Assembly: GCA_035294225.1 (NCBI GenBank)
Contig: DATGLH010000150.1
Location: 1 to 29,517 of the forward strand
Length of the DNA stretch: 29,517 nt
Origin: Trebonia sp035294225
GTDB taxonomy: Bacteria > Actinomycetota > Actinomycetes > Streptosporangiales > Streptosporangiaceae
Direction: 5' to 3'
Made by a program: the position numbers and the translations under genes. The notes beneath the pieces are model-generated. The model saw only the letters and a program-made list of their open reading frames with translations, did not search any database and was not told the DNA's origin. This document shows, in pieces, positions 15,360-22,521 of this stretch; position 1 is the stretch's first letter; the number at the start of each line of letters is the position of its first letter.

Positions 15360-16283
15360 GTGCCGACGAGGACCCCGAGGCGCGCTGTGCCGGCCAGTTA
15401 CAAACGCCCCTCGTGGCGCCGTCCGCTGATCGTGCTCACCGTGATCGTGGCGCTGCTCGCCGCCGGCGGGTACGCGGCCTACACGGCGTACCAGCGGTAC
15501 GTCCTCAGGCTGATCACCGTGCCCGGCTGCCAGGCCGGCACCGGCCAGAACGCGCTACCGCTCGATTTCGGGCAGGCCGCGGACGCCGCCGTCATCGCCG
15601 GCGTGGCCGTCCGGGAGCATCTGCCGCATCAGGCGCTGACCATCGCCTACGCCACGGCGATGCAGGAGTCCAAGCTGGAGAACCTGGACTACGGAGACCA
15701 GGACTCGGTCGGCGTCTTCCAGCAGCGGCCCTCGGAAGGCTGGGGCACGGCCGCCCAGCTCGAAGACCCCGCCTACGCCGCGGCGGCGTTCTTCGGCGCG
15801 CTGGTCAAGGTTCCCCGCTATGCCAGCCTGCCGGTCTACCAGGCCGCGCAGGATGTCCAGCGCAGCGCCGACGGCTATGCCTACCAGCAGTACGCGACGG
15901 CCGGGAGCTTGCTGGCGACCGACTTCACCACCGCGCCGCACGCGGTCACCTGCTGGTATGACCCGGCCACCCAGGCGGCCGACAACGGCGTCAGCACGCG
16001 GCTGAACCTCAAGGGCGCGATCCGCGCGCTGGAGGAGGCGTTCGGCCAGCCGGGGGAGGGCAGCGCGGTGCGGGCAGTCACCACCGCCCGTTCGGGCGGA
16101 TCGGGGACGTTCGACGTGACGGCGGCCGCCGGGTGGGCGGTGGCCGACTGGCTCGTCACCAACGCCAGTTCCTACGGGATCACCCGTGTCCGCTACGCCG
16201 GGTACCAGTGGACCGCCGGACTGACGGAGACCGCATGGCAGGCCGGCCCCGGCGGGAGAGCCGGGAGTATTGTCGCCAGCTGA
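15360..16283 (+). CDS. Membrane-anchored lysozyme/lytic transglycosylase-like protein
   Basis: A 307-residue protein with a basic N-terminus and one membrane span (LIVLTVIVALLAAGGYAAY, about 23-41), so the rest lies outside the cell. The exported part contains IAYATAMQESKLENL with a candidate catalytic Glu103, then DSVGVFQQRPSEGWG (115-129), a pattern of goose-type lysozyme or transglycosylase folds. YQQYATAGSLLATDF and CWYDP are conserved in this actinobacterial family, which is often mislabelled as a heavy-metal transporter. The second half, after about residue 230, is unrecognised. The GTG at 15360 seems leaderless; a GTG at 15387 would shorten it by nine residues. Confidence 0.72.
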   Translation: MPTRTPRRAVPASYKRPSWRRPLIVLTVIVALLAAGGYAAYTAYQRYVLRLITVPGCQAGTGQNALPLDFGQAADAAVIAGVAVREHLPHQALTIAYATAMQESKLENLDYGDQDSVGVFQQRPSEGWGTAAQLEDPAYAAAAFFGALVKVPRYASLPVYQAAQDVQRSADGYAYQQYATAGSLLATDFTTAPHAVTCWYDPATQAADNGVSTRLNLKGAIRALEEAFGQPGEGSAVRAVTTARSGGSGTFDVTAAAGWAVADWLVTNASSYGITRVRYAGYQWTAGLTETAWQAGPGGRAGSIVAS

Positions 16284-16292
16284 CACGGCAAG

Positions 16293-16307
16293 CCCCATAC
16301 TGTGGGG
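16293..16307 (+). terminator. Short hairpin between lysozyme-like gene and fdxA
   Basis: CCCCA / TGGGG with a five-base loop (tactg) lies just after the upstream stop and 34 bases before fdxA. The stem is only 5 bp, so it may be a weak terminator, an operator or chance. Confidence 0.25.
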
Positions 16308-16340
16308 TAGCAGGTTTAAGAATGCTGAAGAGGAGCTCAC

Positions 16341-16667
16341 GTGACCTACGTCATCGCGCAGCCGTGCGTCGACGTGCTTGACAAGGCATGCATCGAAGAG
16401 TGCCCCGTGGACTGCATCTACGAAGGCGACCGGATGCTTTACATCCACCCGGACGAGTGCGTGGACTGCGGGGCCTGCGAGCCCGTCTGCCCGGTTGAGG
16501 CCATCTACTACGAGGACGACGTGCCCGAGCAGTGGAAGGACTTCTACAAGGTCAACACCGATTTCTTCGAGGAACTGGGCTCCCCGGGCGGCGCATCCAA
16601 GGTGGGCAGGATCGGCAAGGACCACCCGCTGGTCGCGGCGCTGCCGCCACAGGCCGAGAACGAGTGA
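16341..16667 (+). CDS. fdxA: 7Fe-type ferredoxin FdxA
   Basis: A 108-residue ferredoxin carrying a [3Fe-4S] and a [4Fe-4S] cluster. Cysteines occur in CVDVLDKACIEECPVDC and then CVDCGACEPVCP, with the usual insertion YEGDRMLYIHPDE between them. The C-terminal FFEELGSPGGASKVG is typical of actinobacterial FdxA, which donates electrons to P450s and other reductases. The GTG at 16341 has AGGAG five bases upstream. The stop overlaps the dapC start by four bases (GTGA), the conserved actinomycete fdxA-dapC arrangement. Confidence 0.96.
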   Translation: MTYVIAQPCVDVLDKACIEECPVDCIYEGDRMLYIHPDECVDCGACEPVCPVEAIYYEDDVPEQWKDFYKVNTDFFEELGSPGGASKVGRIGKDHPLVAALPPQAENE

Positions 16668-17767
16668 CGCTCGCCGCAAGGCTTCCCGGGTATCCCTGGG
16701 ACGAGCTGGCGCCGCTCCGGGAGAAAGCCCGCGCGTTCCCGGGGGGCGCCGTTGACCTCTCGGTGGGCACGCCGGTCGACCCGGTGCCCGCGGTCATCCA
16801 GGAGGCGCTCACGGCGGCCGCCGCCGCGCCCGGCTACCCGCTGACCGCGGGGACCGCCGAGCTGCGCGCCGCGGCCGCCGGGTGGCTGGCACGCTCCCTG
16901 GACGTGGCCGTGGATCCGGATTCGGTGCTCCCGGTGATCGGGACCAAGGAGTTCATCGCGTGGCTTCCGGTCATGCTGGGGCTCGGTCCCGCCGATACGG
17001 TCCGCTATCCGGCGCTGGCCTACCCCACGTACGACATCGGGGCGCGGCTCGCGGGGGCCACCGCGGTGGCGGCCGACTCCCTCGCGGACGGACCGGACCC
17101 GGCACGGCTGCTGTGGGTCAACTCGCCGTCCAACCCGACCGGCCGGGTGCTGTCAGCGGCCCAGCTGCGGGACGCCGTGGCGTGGGCGCGGTCGCGCGGG
17201 TGCGTGCTGGCCTCCGACGAGTGCTACATCGAGCTCGGCTGGTCGGCCACGCCCGTCTCGGTGCTGCACCCGTCGGTCCGCGGCGACAGCCTCGACGGCC
17301 TGCTCGCCGTGTTCTCCCTGTCCAAGCGGTCCAACCTGGCGGGATACCGGGCCGGGTTCGTGACCGGGGACCCGGGGCTGATCGCCCAGCTGCTGCTGAT
17401 AAGGCGGCAGGCCGGGATGATCGTGCCCGGTCCCGTGCAGGCGGCGATGGTCGCCGCGCTGTCCGACGATTCGCACGCCGCCGCACAGCGGGCGCGGTAC
17501 GGCGCGCGGCGGCAGGTCCTGGCCGAGGGGCTGGCCGCCGCCGGGTTCCGCATCGACCACTCCGAGGCCGGCCTGTACCTGTGGGCCACCCGGCCCGGTC
17601 TCGACTGCTGGTCCGCCTGCGAACTGCTCGCCGCCGAGTGCGGGATCCTCGTCGGGCCCGGCGCCATGTACGGGCCAGGCGGCGCCGAGCACATCCGGGT
17701 CGCGTTCACCGCGACAGACGAGCGGGTCGCGGCGGCCGGCGAGCGGCTCCGGGCGCTAGCCGGCTAG
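16664..17767 (+). CDS. dapC: Succinyldiaminopimelate transaminase (DapC)
   Basis: A 367-residue fold-type I PLP aminotransferase catalysing the step after DapD in diaminopimelate synthesis. Visible are RLPGYPWDELAPLREKA at the N-terminus, LPVIGTKEFIAWLP (cofactor phosphate region), YPALAYPTYDIGARLAGA, WVNSPSNPTGRVL, ASDECYIELGW and the PLP-binding SLSKRSNLAGYRAG with Lys221. The GTG at 16664 is coupled to fdxA by the four-base overlap. The partner dapD is at 14266-15102 on the other strand. Alternative aminotransferase specificities cannot be excluded, but the fdxA context favours DapC. Confidence 0.93.
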   Translation: MTLAARLPGYPWDELAPLREKARAFPGGAVDLSVGTPVDPVPAVIQEALTAAAAAPGYPLTAGTAELRAAAAGWLARSLDVAVDPDSVLPVIGTKEFIAWLPVMLGLGPADTVRYPALAYPTYDIGARLAGATAVAADSLADGPDPARLLWVNSPSNPTGRVLSAAQLRDAVAWARSRGCVLASDECYIELGWSATPVSVLHPSVRGDSLDGLLAVFSLSKRSNLAGYRAGFVTGDPGLIAQLLLIRRQAGMIVPGPVQAAMVAALSDDSHAAAQRARYGARRQVLAEGLAAAGFRIDHSEAGLYLWATRPGLDCWSACELLAAECGILVGPGAMYGPGGAEHIRVAFTATDERVAAAGERLRALAG

Positions 17768-17795
17768 CCCGGCCGCCGCCGGCCGGGTTCCCGTG

Positions 17796-17880
17796 AGGGC
17801 GGTGGCCCACCGCCCCGGAAAGGGCGGGGCGGTGGCCCACAGCCCCGGAAAGAATGGGGCGGTGGGCCACCGCCCCCGAA
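17796..17880. repeat. Three palindromic units at exact 30-bp spacing after dapC
   Basis: Units of 25 bp lie at 17796-17820, 17826-17850 and 17856-17880. The first contains the perfect inverted repeat GGGCGGTGG-c-CCACCGCCC (17797-17815). The second has one change that breaks the palindrome (cccacagcc). The third has it again with the centre base swapped (ggtgggccacc). Each ends in a ccggaa- or ccgaa-type tail. The array could be a series of terminator stems or protein sites. Confidence 0.9.
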
Positions 17881-17919
17881 CCTGCCGGCGCCGGCCCGGT
17901 CCATGCCGGGGCCACCGGC

Positions 17920-17925
17920 TAACGT
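17920..17925 (+). promoter_or_regulatory. Candidate -10 box of a leaderless transcript
   Basis: TAACGT lies six bases before the GTG at 17932, which lacks a Shine-Dalgarno. This spacing would place the transcript start at or next to the start codon. No convincing -35 is seen. Confidence 0.45.
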
Positions 17926-17931
17926 GGCAGC

Positions 17932-18726
17932 GTGCTGAGGCTTAACCGCACCGACGTGCGCCCCGCGCACCGGGGGGAATTCCGGGTGCTGGTCGCGGCG
18001 CGCCGCCCGGGACTGGGGCAGGTGCGCGGTTACCTGGTCGCCGACCTGCTGAGAAGATGGTCCGAACGCGCCGGCCTGGCTCCCACGGTCATCGACCTGC
18101 TCCCCGAGCGGGAAGACGACCTGCGCGCCGTCTGCGCGGAGCTGAACATCCATCCGCCGCGGCACACGCTGACCACACCGGTCACGGAAGACCAGCTAGC
18201 GGGGCAGTTCGCGGACGGCCTGCGGGAGCCGCTGTTCGACGTGGGGGTGCGCGCCGCCGGCGATCCGGCAGAGCCGGCCGCCGGGGCGCTGGCCGGCCTG
18301 TGGATCGGGGTGGCGGGCGCCGGAGGCGGCACGGCCGGCGGGACAGCGAGCACGGCGGGGAGACTGGCGGCGCTTGGCGAGGAGCCACTGTCCGTTCGGA
18401 TGACACTGATGCGGCACGGGTACGGCGAGGAGCTGACCGGCGACCTCAGCCCGCGCGGCGGGCAGCCCGGGGCGGCGGCGAAGGAGCTTGCCCGGTGGCG
18501 TGGGCTGGTGGCGCGGTGGGCCCGGTCGCCGAGCGGCCCGATGTCCCGGCAGCACGCGGAGGCGATCGCCGCGGCGTTCGAGGACGACCTGGACGCGGCG
18601 GCCGGGCTGCGGGCGCTGGCCGCGCTCGCGGACGACCCCGGCGTCCCCGACGGGGTGAAGTTCGAGACGTTCGCGGCGGCGGACCGGCTGTTCGGCCTGG
18701 ACCTGGCACGGGACATCGGCCGCTGA
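17932..18726 (+). CDS. Cysteinyl-tRNA synthetase-like protein lacking catalytic motifs
   Basis: A 264-residue protein that resembles a shortened class I cysteinyl-tRNA synthetase/MshC paralogue. PGLGQVRGYLVADLLRR (26-42) aligns with the region normally reading HIGNARTFVVFDVLRR, but the HIGH-type signature is gone. LRAVCAELNIHPP matches the stretch where CysRS reads 'ALGIxPP'. No KMSKS-type motif is visible. The last part, FEDDLDAAAGLRALAALA and VKFETFAAADRLFGLDLAR, resembles the C-terminal helical region. The fit is by eye and moderate. It stands alone between the dapC repeat array and the arginine genes. It may be a non-catalytic relic with a new role. Confidence 0.6.
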   Translation: MLRLNRTDVRPAHRGEFRVLVAARRPGLGQVRGYLVADLLRRWSERAGLAPTVIDLLPEREDDLRAVCAELNIHPPRHTLTTPVTEDQLAGQFADGLREPLFDVGVRAAGDPAEPAAGALAGLWIGVAGAGGGTAGGTASTAGRLAALGEEPLSVRMTLMRHGYGEELTGDLSPRGGQPGAAAKELARWRGLVARWARSPSGPMSRQHAEAIAAAFEDDLDAAAGLRALAALADDPGVPDGVKFETFAAADRLFGLDLARDIGR

Positions 18727-18837
18727 CACCGTCGCGCAATGATCTGCTCGCGAACGGCGAAAATTTGCAACGGACCGACGCTCAGACGCATGATCACGTT
18801 CTGTTTCCCGCGCGGCGGCGCTCCCTACCCTGGGAAT
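18727..18837 (+). promoter_or_regulatory. Upstream region of the dihydrolase-rocD operon with leaderless -10
   Basis: TACCCT at 18826-18831 is followed by six bases and then ATG at 18838, fitting a leaderless transcript. An unusually A/T-rich island, gaaaatttgcaa (18759-18770), lies about 60 bp upstream and could be an operator, for example for an Lrp/AsnC-type regulator, but no regulator gene is adjacent and this is a guess. Confidence 0.4.
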
Positions 18838-19713
18838 ATGAGGAACGACGAACCGCGCCGGGTCGCGACGCCCCGGAGCTACCTGATGTGCCCGCCGACG
18901 CACTTCGCCGTGACGTACGCGATCAACCCGTGGATGAAGCCGGGGGAGCCCGCCGACGCGGGGCTGGCGATGCGACAGTGGGAGCGGCTCCGGCAGGTCT
19001 ATCTCGGCCTGGGGCACGAGGTACACGTGATCGACCCGGTGCCCGGGCTGCCGGACATGGTCTTCGCCGCCAACGGGGCGACCGTGATCGACGGGACGGT
19101 GCTCGGTGTCCGCTTCCGGCACCCGGAGCGGGCCGCCGAGGCCGGGGCGTACCTCGACTGGTTCCGCGCCCGCGGCTGGGCCCGGGTACACGTGCCCGAG
19201 CACTACAACGAGGGCGAGGGCGACATCCTGCTCGCCGGCGATACCGTGCTCGCCGGGTACGGGTTCCGCAGCGACAAGGCGGCGGCCGGGGAGCTGGCCG
19301 CGGTGTTCGGCAGGCCGGTGGTGAGCCTGCGGCTCGTGGATCCGCGGTTCTACCACCTGGACACCGCGCTGTGCGTGCTCGACCCGGTGACCGCGATGTA
19401 CTACCCGGCCGCGTTCGACGACGCGGGGCGGGCGGCGCTCGGCTCGCTGTTCGGCGAGCTGATCGAGGCCAAGGACGAGGACGCCGAGGTGCTCGGGCTC
19501 AACGCGGTCAGCGACGGGTACCACGTGGTGCTCGCCGCGCAGGCCACCGGGCTGGCCGGGCAGCTTGCCGCGCGCGGCTTCCGCCCGGTTCCCGTGGACA
19601 TGTCCGAGCTGCGCAAGGCGGGCGGCGGCGTCAAGTGCTGCACGCTCGAACTCCGTTTTCCTGACGGCGCAGACCTTTCCCGAGGGGGCGGCCATGACGG
19701 ACACGATGCCTGA
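18838..19713 (+). CDS. Arginine dihydrolase/DDAH-like guanidine-modifying enzyme
   Basis: A 291-residue member of the amidinotransferase/DDAH fold. LMCPPTHFAVTYAINPWM (16-33) opens it; LPDMVFAANG has Asp73 and, where deiminases have Asp, Asn79; NEGEGDILLAGD (124-135) holds the Glu; FYHLDTALCVLD gives His173; and VKCCTLEL gives the nucleophile at Cys267/Cys268. Cyanobacterial ArgZ/AgrE arginine dihydrolases, which turn arginine into ornithine, CO2 and ammonia, also carry Asn at this point, so conversion of arginine to ornithine is inferred rather than dimethylarginine hydrolysis. It overlaps rocD by 20 bases, which would use the ornithine. The ATG at 18838 fits a leaderless start. Confidence 0.85.
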   Translation: MRNDEPRRVATPRSYLMCPPTHFAVTYAINPWMKPGEPADAGLAMRQWERLRQVYLGLGHEVHVIDPVPGLPDMVFAANGATVIDGTVLGVRFRHPERAAEAGAYLDWFRARGWARVHVPEHYNEGEGDILLAGDTVLAGYGFRSDKAAAGELAAVFGRPVVSLRLVDPRFYHLDTALCVLDPVTAMYYPAAFDDAGRAALGSLFGELIEAKDEDAEVLGLNAVSDGYHVVLAAQATGLAGQLAARGFRPVPVDMSELRKAGGGVKCCTLELRFPDGADLSRGGGHDGHDA

Positions 19714-20905
19714 CCTCGCGGACCTGGCACGGGAGTACAGCGCGCACAACTACGCGCCCCTGCCCGTCGTCGCCGCCTCAGCGTCGGGCGTGTGGGTGAC
19801 CGACGTCGGCGGCCGGCGGTACCTCGACATGCTGGCCGGGTATTCGGCGCTCAACTTCGGGCACCGGCACCCGCGGCTGGTCGCCGCCGCCCGGCGGCAA
19901 CTCGACCGGGTGACGCTGGTCAGCCGGGCGTTCGACCACGACCAGTTCGGGCCCTTCTGCGCCGAGCTCGCCGGCCTGGCAGGCATGGAGATGGTGCTGC
20001 CGATGAACACCGGCGCGGAGGCGGTCGAGACGGCGATCAAGGTCGCGCGGAAGTGGGGCTACGTTTCACGCGGGGTGCCGCGCGACGAGGCGGTCATCGT
20101 GGTGTTCGACGGGAACTTCCACGGGCGGACGACCACGATCGTGTCGTTCTCCTCCGACCCGGACGCGCGCGACGGCTTCGGGCCTTACACGCCGGGGTTC
20201 GTCTCGGTCCCGTACGGGGACCTGGCGGCGCTGCGTTCCGTGTTCGGGCGGTTCGGGCCGCGTATCGTGGCGGTGCTGATCGAGCCGATCCAGGGCGAGG
20301 CCGGCGTCATCGTGCCGCCGCCCGGTTTCCTCGCCGGGGTGCGGGAGCTGTGCACGTCGGCGGGCGCGCTGATGATCGCGGACGAGATCCAGTCCGGGCT
20401 CGGCCGGGCCGGGGCCACGTTCGCGTGCTCGCTTGAGGGGGTCGTCCCGGACGCCTACCTGCTGGGCAAGGCGCTCGGCGGCGGGATCGTGCCGGTCTCC
20501 GCGATGGTCTCCTCGCGGGCCGTGCTCGGGGTGCTGCGGCCGGGGCAGCACGGGTCGACGTTCGGCGGTAACCCGCTGGCATGCGCGGTGGCGCGCGAGG
20601 TGATCGCCATGCTGCGGACCGGGGAGTACCAGGCGCGGTCGGCTGCCCTGGGGGCCGTCCTGCACGCGCGGCTGGCCGCGCTGCCCTCGTCGGCCGTGTC
20701 GTCCGTGCGGGGCCGCGGCCTGTGGGCCGGGGTCTCGTTCGCGTCCCTGTCCGGGCGCGCGGTCTGCGAGCGGCTCATGTCCGCCGGCGTGCTGGCCAAG
20801 GAGACGCACGGGAACACGATCCGGCTGGCGCCGCCGCTGGTGATCACCGAGGACGAGCTGAACTGGGCGCTGGACCGCTTCACCGAGGCGGTGCTGGCCA
20901 GCTAG
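19694..20905 (+). CDS. rocD: Ornithine--oxo-acid transaminase
   Basis: A 403-residue class III PLP aminotransferase converting ornithine and 2-oxoglutarate to glutamate-5-semialdehyde and glutamate. Motifs: YLDMLAGYSALNFGHRHP, MNTGAEAVETAIKVARKWGY, FDGNFHGRTTT, IEPIQGEAGVIVPPPGFL, ADEIQSGLGR and LLGKALGGGIVPVSA with PLP Lys259, then GQHGSTFGGNPLACAVA. Length and motifs are complete. The ATG at 19694 has GGGGG upstream (cgagggggcggcc) and lies inside the end of the upstream dihydrolase-like gene, so the two are coupled. Together they form an arginine-to-glutamate semialdehyde route. Confidence 0.95.
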   Translation: MTDTMPDLADLAREYSAHNYAPLPVVAASASGVWVTDVGGRRYLDMLAGYSALNFGHRHPRLVAAARRQLDRVTLVSRAFDHDQFGPFCAELAGLAGMEMVLPMNTGAEAVETAIKVARKWGYVSRGVPRDEAVIVVFDGNFHGRTTTIVSFSSDPDARDGFGPYTPGFVSVPYGDLAALRSVFGRFGPRIVAVLIEPIQGEAGVIVPPPGFLAGVRELCTSAGALMIADEIQSGLGRAGATFACSLEGVVPDAYLLGKALGGGIVPVSAMVSSRAVLGVLRPGQHGSTFGGNPLACAVAREVIAMLRTGEYQARSAALGAVLHARLAALPSSAVSSVRGRGLWAGVSFASLSGRAVCERLMSAGVLAKETHGNTIRLAPPLVITEDELNWALDRFTEAVLAS

Positions 20906-20940
20906 CCGACGCCGCCCCGCCCGCGGCCGGACGCCGGCCC

Positions 20941-21010
20941 GCCCGGGACCCGCCCCCGGACGCGAGCGCCGCCCCGCCCGGGACCCGCCCCCGGACGCGA
21001 GCGCCGCCCC
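20941..21010. repeat. Perfect 35-bp tandem duplication after rocD
   Basis: 20941-20975 and 20976-21010 are identical. Each begins gcccgggacccgcccccgga and ends gcgagcgccgcccc. A partial third start (gcccg) leads into the terminator-like hairpin at 21006-21021. Both copies begin 36 bases or more past the rocD stop. Confidence 0.95.
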
Positions 21011-21021
21011 GCCCGCGGGGC
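21006..21021 (+). terminator. GC hairpin after rocD
   Basis: GCCCCGC / GCGGGGC with a two-base loop, or equivalent pairing, lies about 100 bp past the rocD stop at the end of the repeat. There is no T-tract; a factor-independent terminator of the actinomycete I-shaped kind is plausible. rocD and the minus-strand membrane-protein gene converge here. Confidence 0.5.
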
Positions 21022-21149
21022 GGGCCCCTCGCGCCGCACACTCCGCATGCGTACAACTTCGCGCACTCTGCGACCACTTTTCTGCCCGAAATGTCCGATA
21101 TATGGCGCCAGAGAGTGTGCTAAGTCGCGTTCGCGGGCCGGCGGAGGCG

Positions 21150-21572
21150 TTACCGGGGCTGGCGCGGCCGCGGCCGCGGGGAACGGGACTGGCCGCGGGC
21201 CCAGGCGACGAACGCGGCCGTGGCGCCGGCCACGGCCGCGACCGCGCCGCCGTACAGGTACCACTTGCCAGCGGTGGTGTTGGTGATGATCACGCTGCCG
21301 TGGGAGCTCGGCATCGACAGGACGAACGAGGCGATGATCCAGCCCACGGCGGGGACCAGGCCGCCGGCGAACGACCGCATCCCCCAGCCGCACAGCACGC
21401 ACGTGGCGAAGATCGCGACGTCGAGGAGGATCGCCACCAGCGGCACCGGGCTCTGGCTGTACTGGAAGCTGCCGATCATCCCCTGCATCAGCCCGAGCAG
21501 GAGCAGCACCAGGTAGGACACGGCCATAAGCGCGCGCTGCCCTCTTCCCGGCAGCCCCTGCGGGGTCTCCAT
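21150..21572 (-). CDS. Small four-helix membrane protein (DUF6113-like)
   Basis: A 140-residue integral membrane protein with four hydrophobic segments: ALMAVSYLVLLLLGLMQGMIG, VPLVAILLDVAIFATCVLC, AGGLVPAVGWIIASFVLSM and YLYGGAVAAVAGATAAFVAW. The conserved SSHGSVIITNTTAGKWYLYG lies between spans 3 and 4. A basic tail (RGQSRSPRPRPRQPR) lies after the last span. This matches the small membrane protein that follows mshB in many actinomycetes. The ATG at 21572 lies 29 bases after the mshB stop with no evident Shine-Dalgarno. Function unknown; co-transcription with mshB is likely. Confidence 0.82.
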   Translation of the reverse strand: METPQGLPGRGQRALMAVSYLVLLLLGLMQGMIGSFQYSQSPVPLVAILLDVAIFATCVLCGWGMRSFAGGLVPAVGWIIASFVLSMPSSHGSVIITNTTAGKWYLYGGAVAAVAGATAAFVAWARGQSRSPRPRPRQPR

Positions 21573-21601
21573 GAAGCAGCAGGCTACCGAGTACCGGGAT
21601 G

Positions 21602-22414
21602 TCAGGGGGCGAAGAGGTCGCGCTCGTACGGCTCGCCGGGGCCGCGCGGCCCCGCGAGCAGCGTGTAGTACTCGGTGCCGAGGACCCGCTGCCCGAGTCC
21701 GTTGGAGAGGGCGAAGAACTCGCCGTCCACGGTGATCTGCGTCTCGTGCGCGCGCATGGCGGCCAGCTTCGCGTTCAGGTACCCGGTCGCGTCGATCGCC
21801 GTCGTCACCTGGTCGTCGGGAACGCCGGCGGACAGGTCGGCGGCGCGGGCGAACCGCGAGCCGGCCGGGAGCCTGACCGCCCGGGCGAGCACCGACCGCG
21901 GCACCGCGGTCGCGTAGAACTTCACCTCCCGCCCTGCCAGCTCGGCCGCGCGCCACGCCACCCGGTGCGCCTGGATATGGTCCGGGTGCCCGTAGAACCC
22001 GTTGGCGTCGTAGGTCACGATCACCCCGGCCGCGACCTCGCGGATGATGGCCGCCAGCTCGGACGCGGCCTCGTCCACGTCGGCCTGCCAGAAGCAGCGG
22101 GGGTCGTCGTTGTCCGGCAGTCCCATCATCCCGGAGTCGCGCCACCGGCCGGCCCCGCCGAGGAACCGGTGGTCGGTCACGCCGAGCGCCTCGCACGCGC
22201 GGTCCAGCTCGCCGATCCGGTACTGCCCCAGCTCGTCCGGGGACAGGTGCCGCAGCGCCGGCGGGATGATCTCGCCAAGCTCGCCGAGCGTGCAGGTGAC
22301 GAGGGTGACCCGGGCGCCTTCGGCCGCGTACCTGGCCATCGTCGCCCCGGTGCCGATCGACTCGTCGTCCGGGTGCGCGTGCACCAGCAGCAGGCTCCGC
22401 GCGGTCATCGCCAT
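21602..22414 (-). CDS. mshB: N-acetyl-1-D-myo-inositol-2-amino-2-deoxy-alpha-D-glucopyranoside deacetylase
   Basis: MshB is the zinc deacetylase of mycothiol synthesis, which marks the organism as an actinobacterium. The 270-residue protein carries LLLVHAHPDDESIGTGATMA with His14 and Asp17 as zinc/catalytic residues, TCTLGELGEIIPP, RFLGGAGRWRDSGMMG, and ANGFYGHPDHIQAHR with His146 as the third zinc ligand. The start is ATG at 22414 or 22408; GAGG precedes both. Related LmbE-type deacetylases such as Mca are possible alternatives, but the length and the following DUF6113-like gene favour MshB. Confidence 0.92.
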   Translation of the reverse strand: MAMTARSLLLVHAHPDDESIGTGATMARYAAEGARVTLVTCTLGELGEIIPPALRHLSPDELGQYRIGELDRACEALGVTDHRFLGGAGRWRDSGMMGLPDNDDPRCFWQADVDEAASELAAIIREVAAGVIVTYDANGFYGHPDHIQAHRVAWRAAELAGREVKFYATAVPRSVLARAVRLPAGSRFARAADLSAGVPDDQVTTAIDATGYLNAKLAAMRAHETQITVDGEFFALSNGLGQRVLGTEYYTLLAGPRGPGEPYERDLFAP

Positions 22415-22521
22415 CCTCGCATGGCGCGATTATCGCCGATCGCCCGCCGGCCGACGGCGCGCGAGGGGCAGTCGGGCACTGGGATGCGCGGCCGGCCGCG
22501 GAGGCTGGCAAGATCGCAGGT

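Noticed and set aside
15360..16283. Heavy-metal transporter, a label sometimes given to this family
   Set aside because: Only one membrane span and no metal-binding motif; the AMQESKL and GVFQQRPSEGWG blocks fit a lysozyme-like fold better.
17796..17880. Possible CRISPR array
   Set aside because: Only three units, with 5-bp spacers of no variety, palindromic repeats and no cas genes nearby.
21031..21125. tRNA gene in the intergenic island
   Set aside because: No T-loop (GGTTCGAnTCC-like) or acceptor/anticodon arms could be folded.
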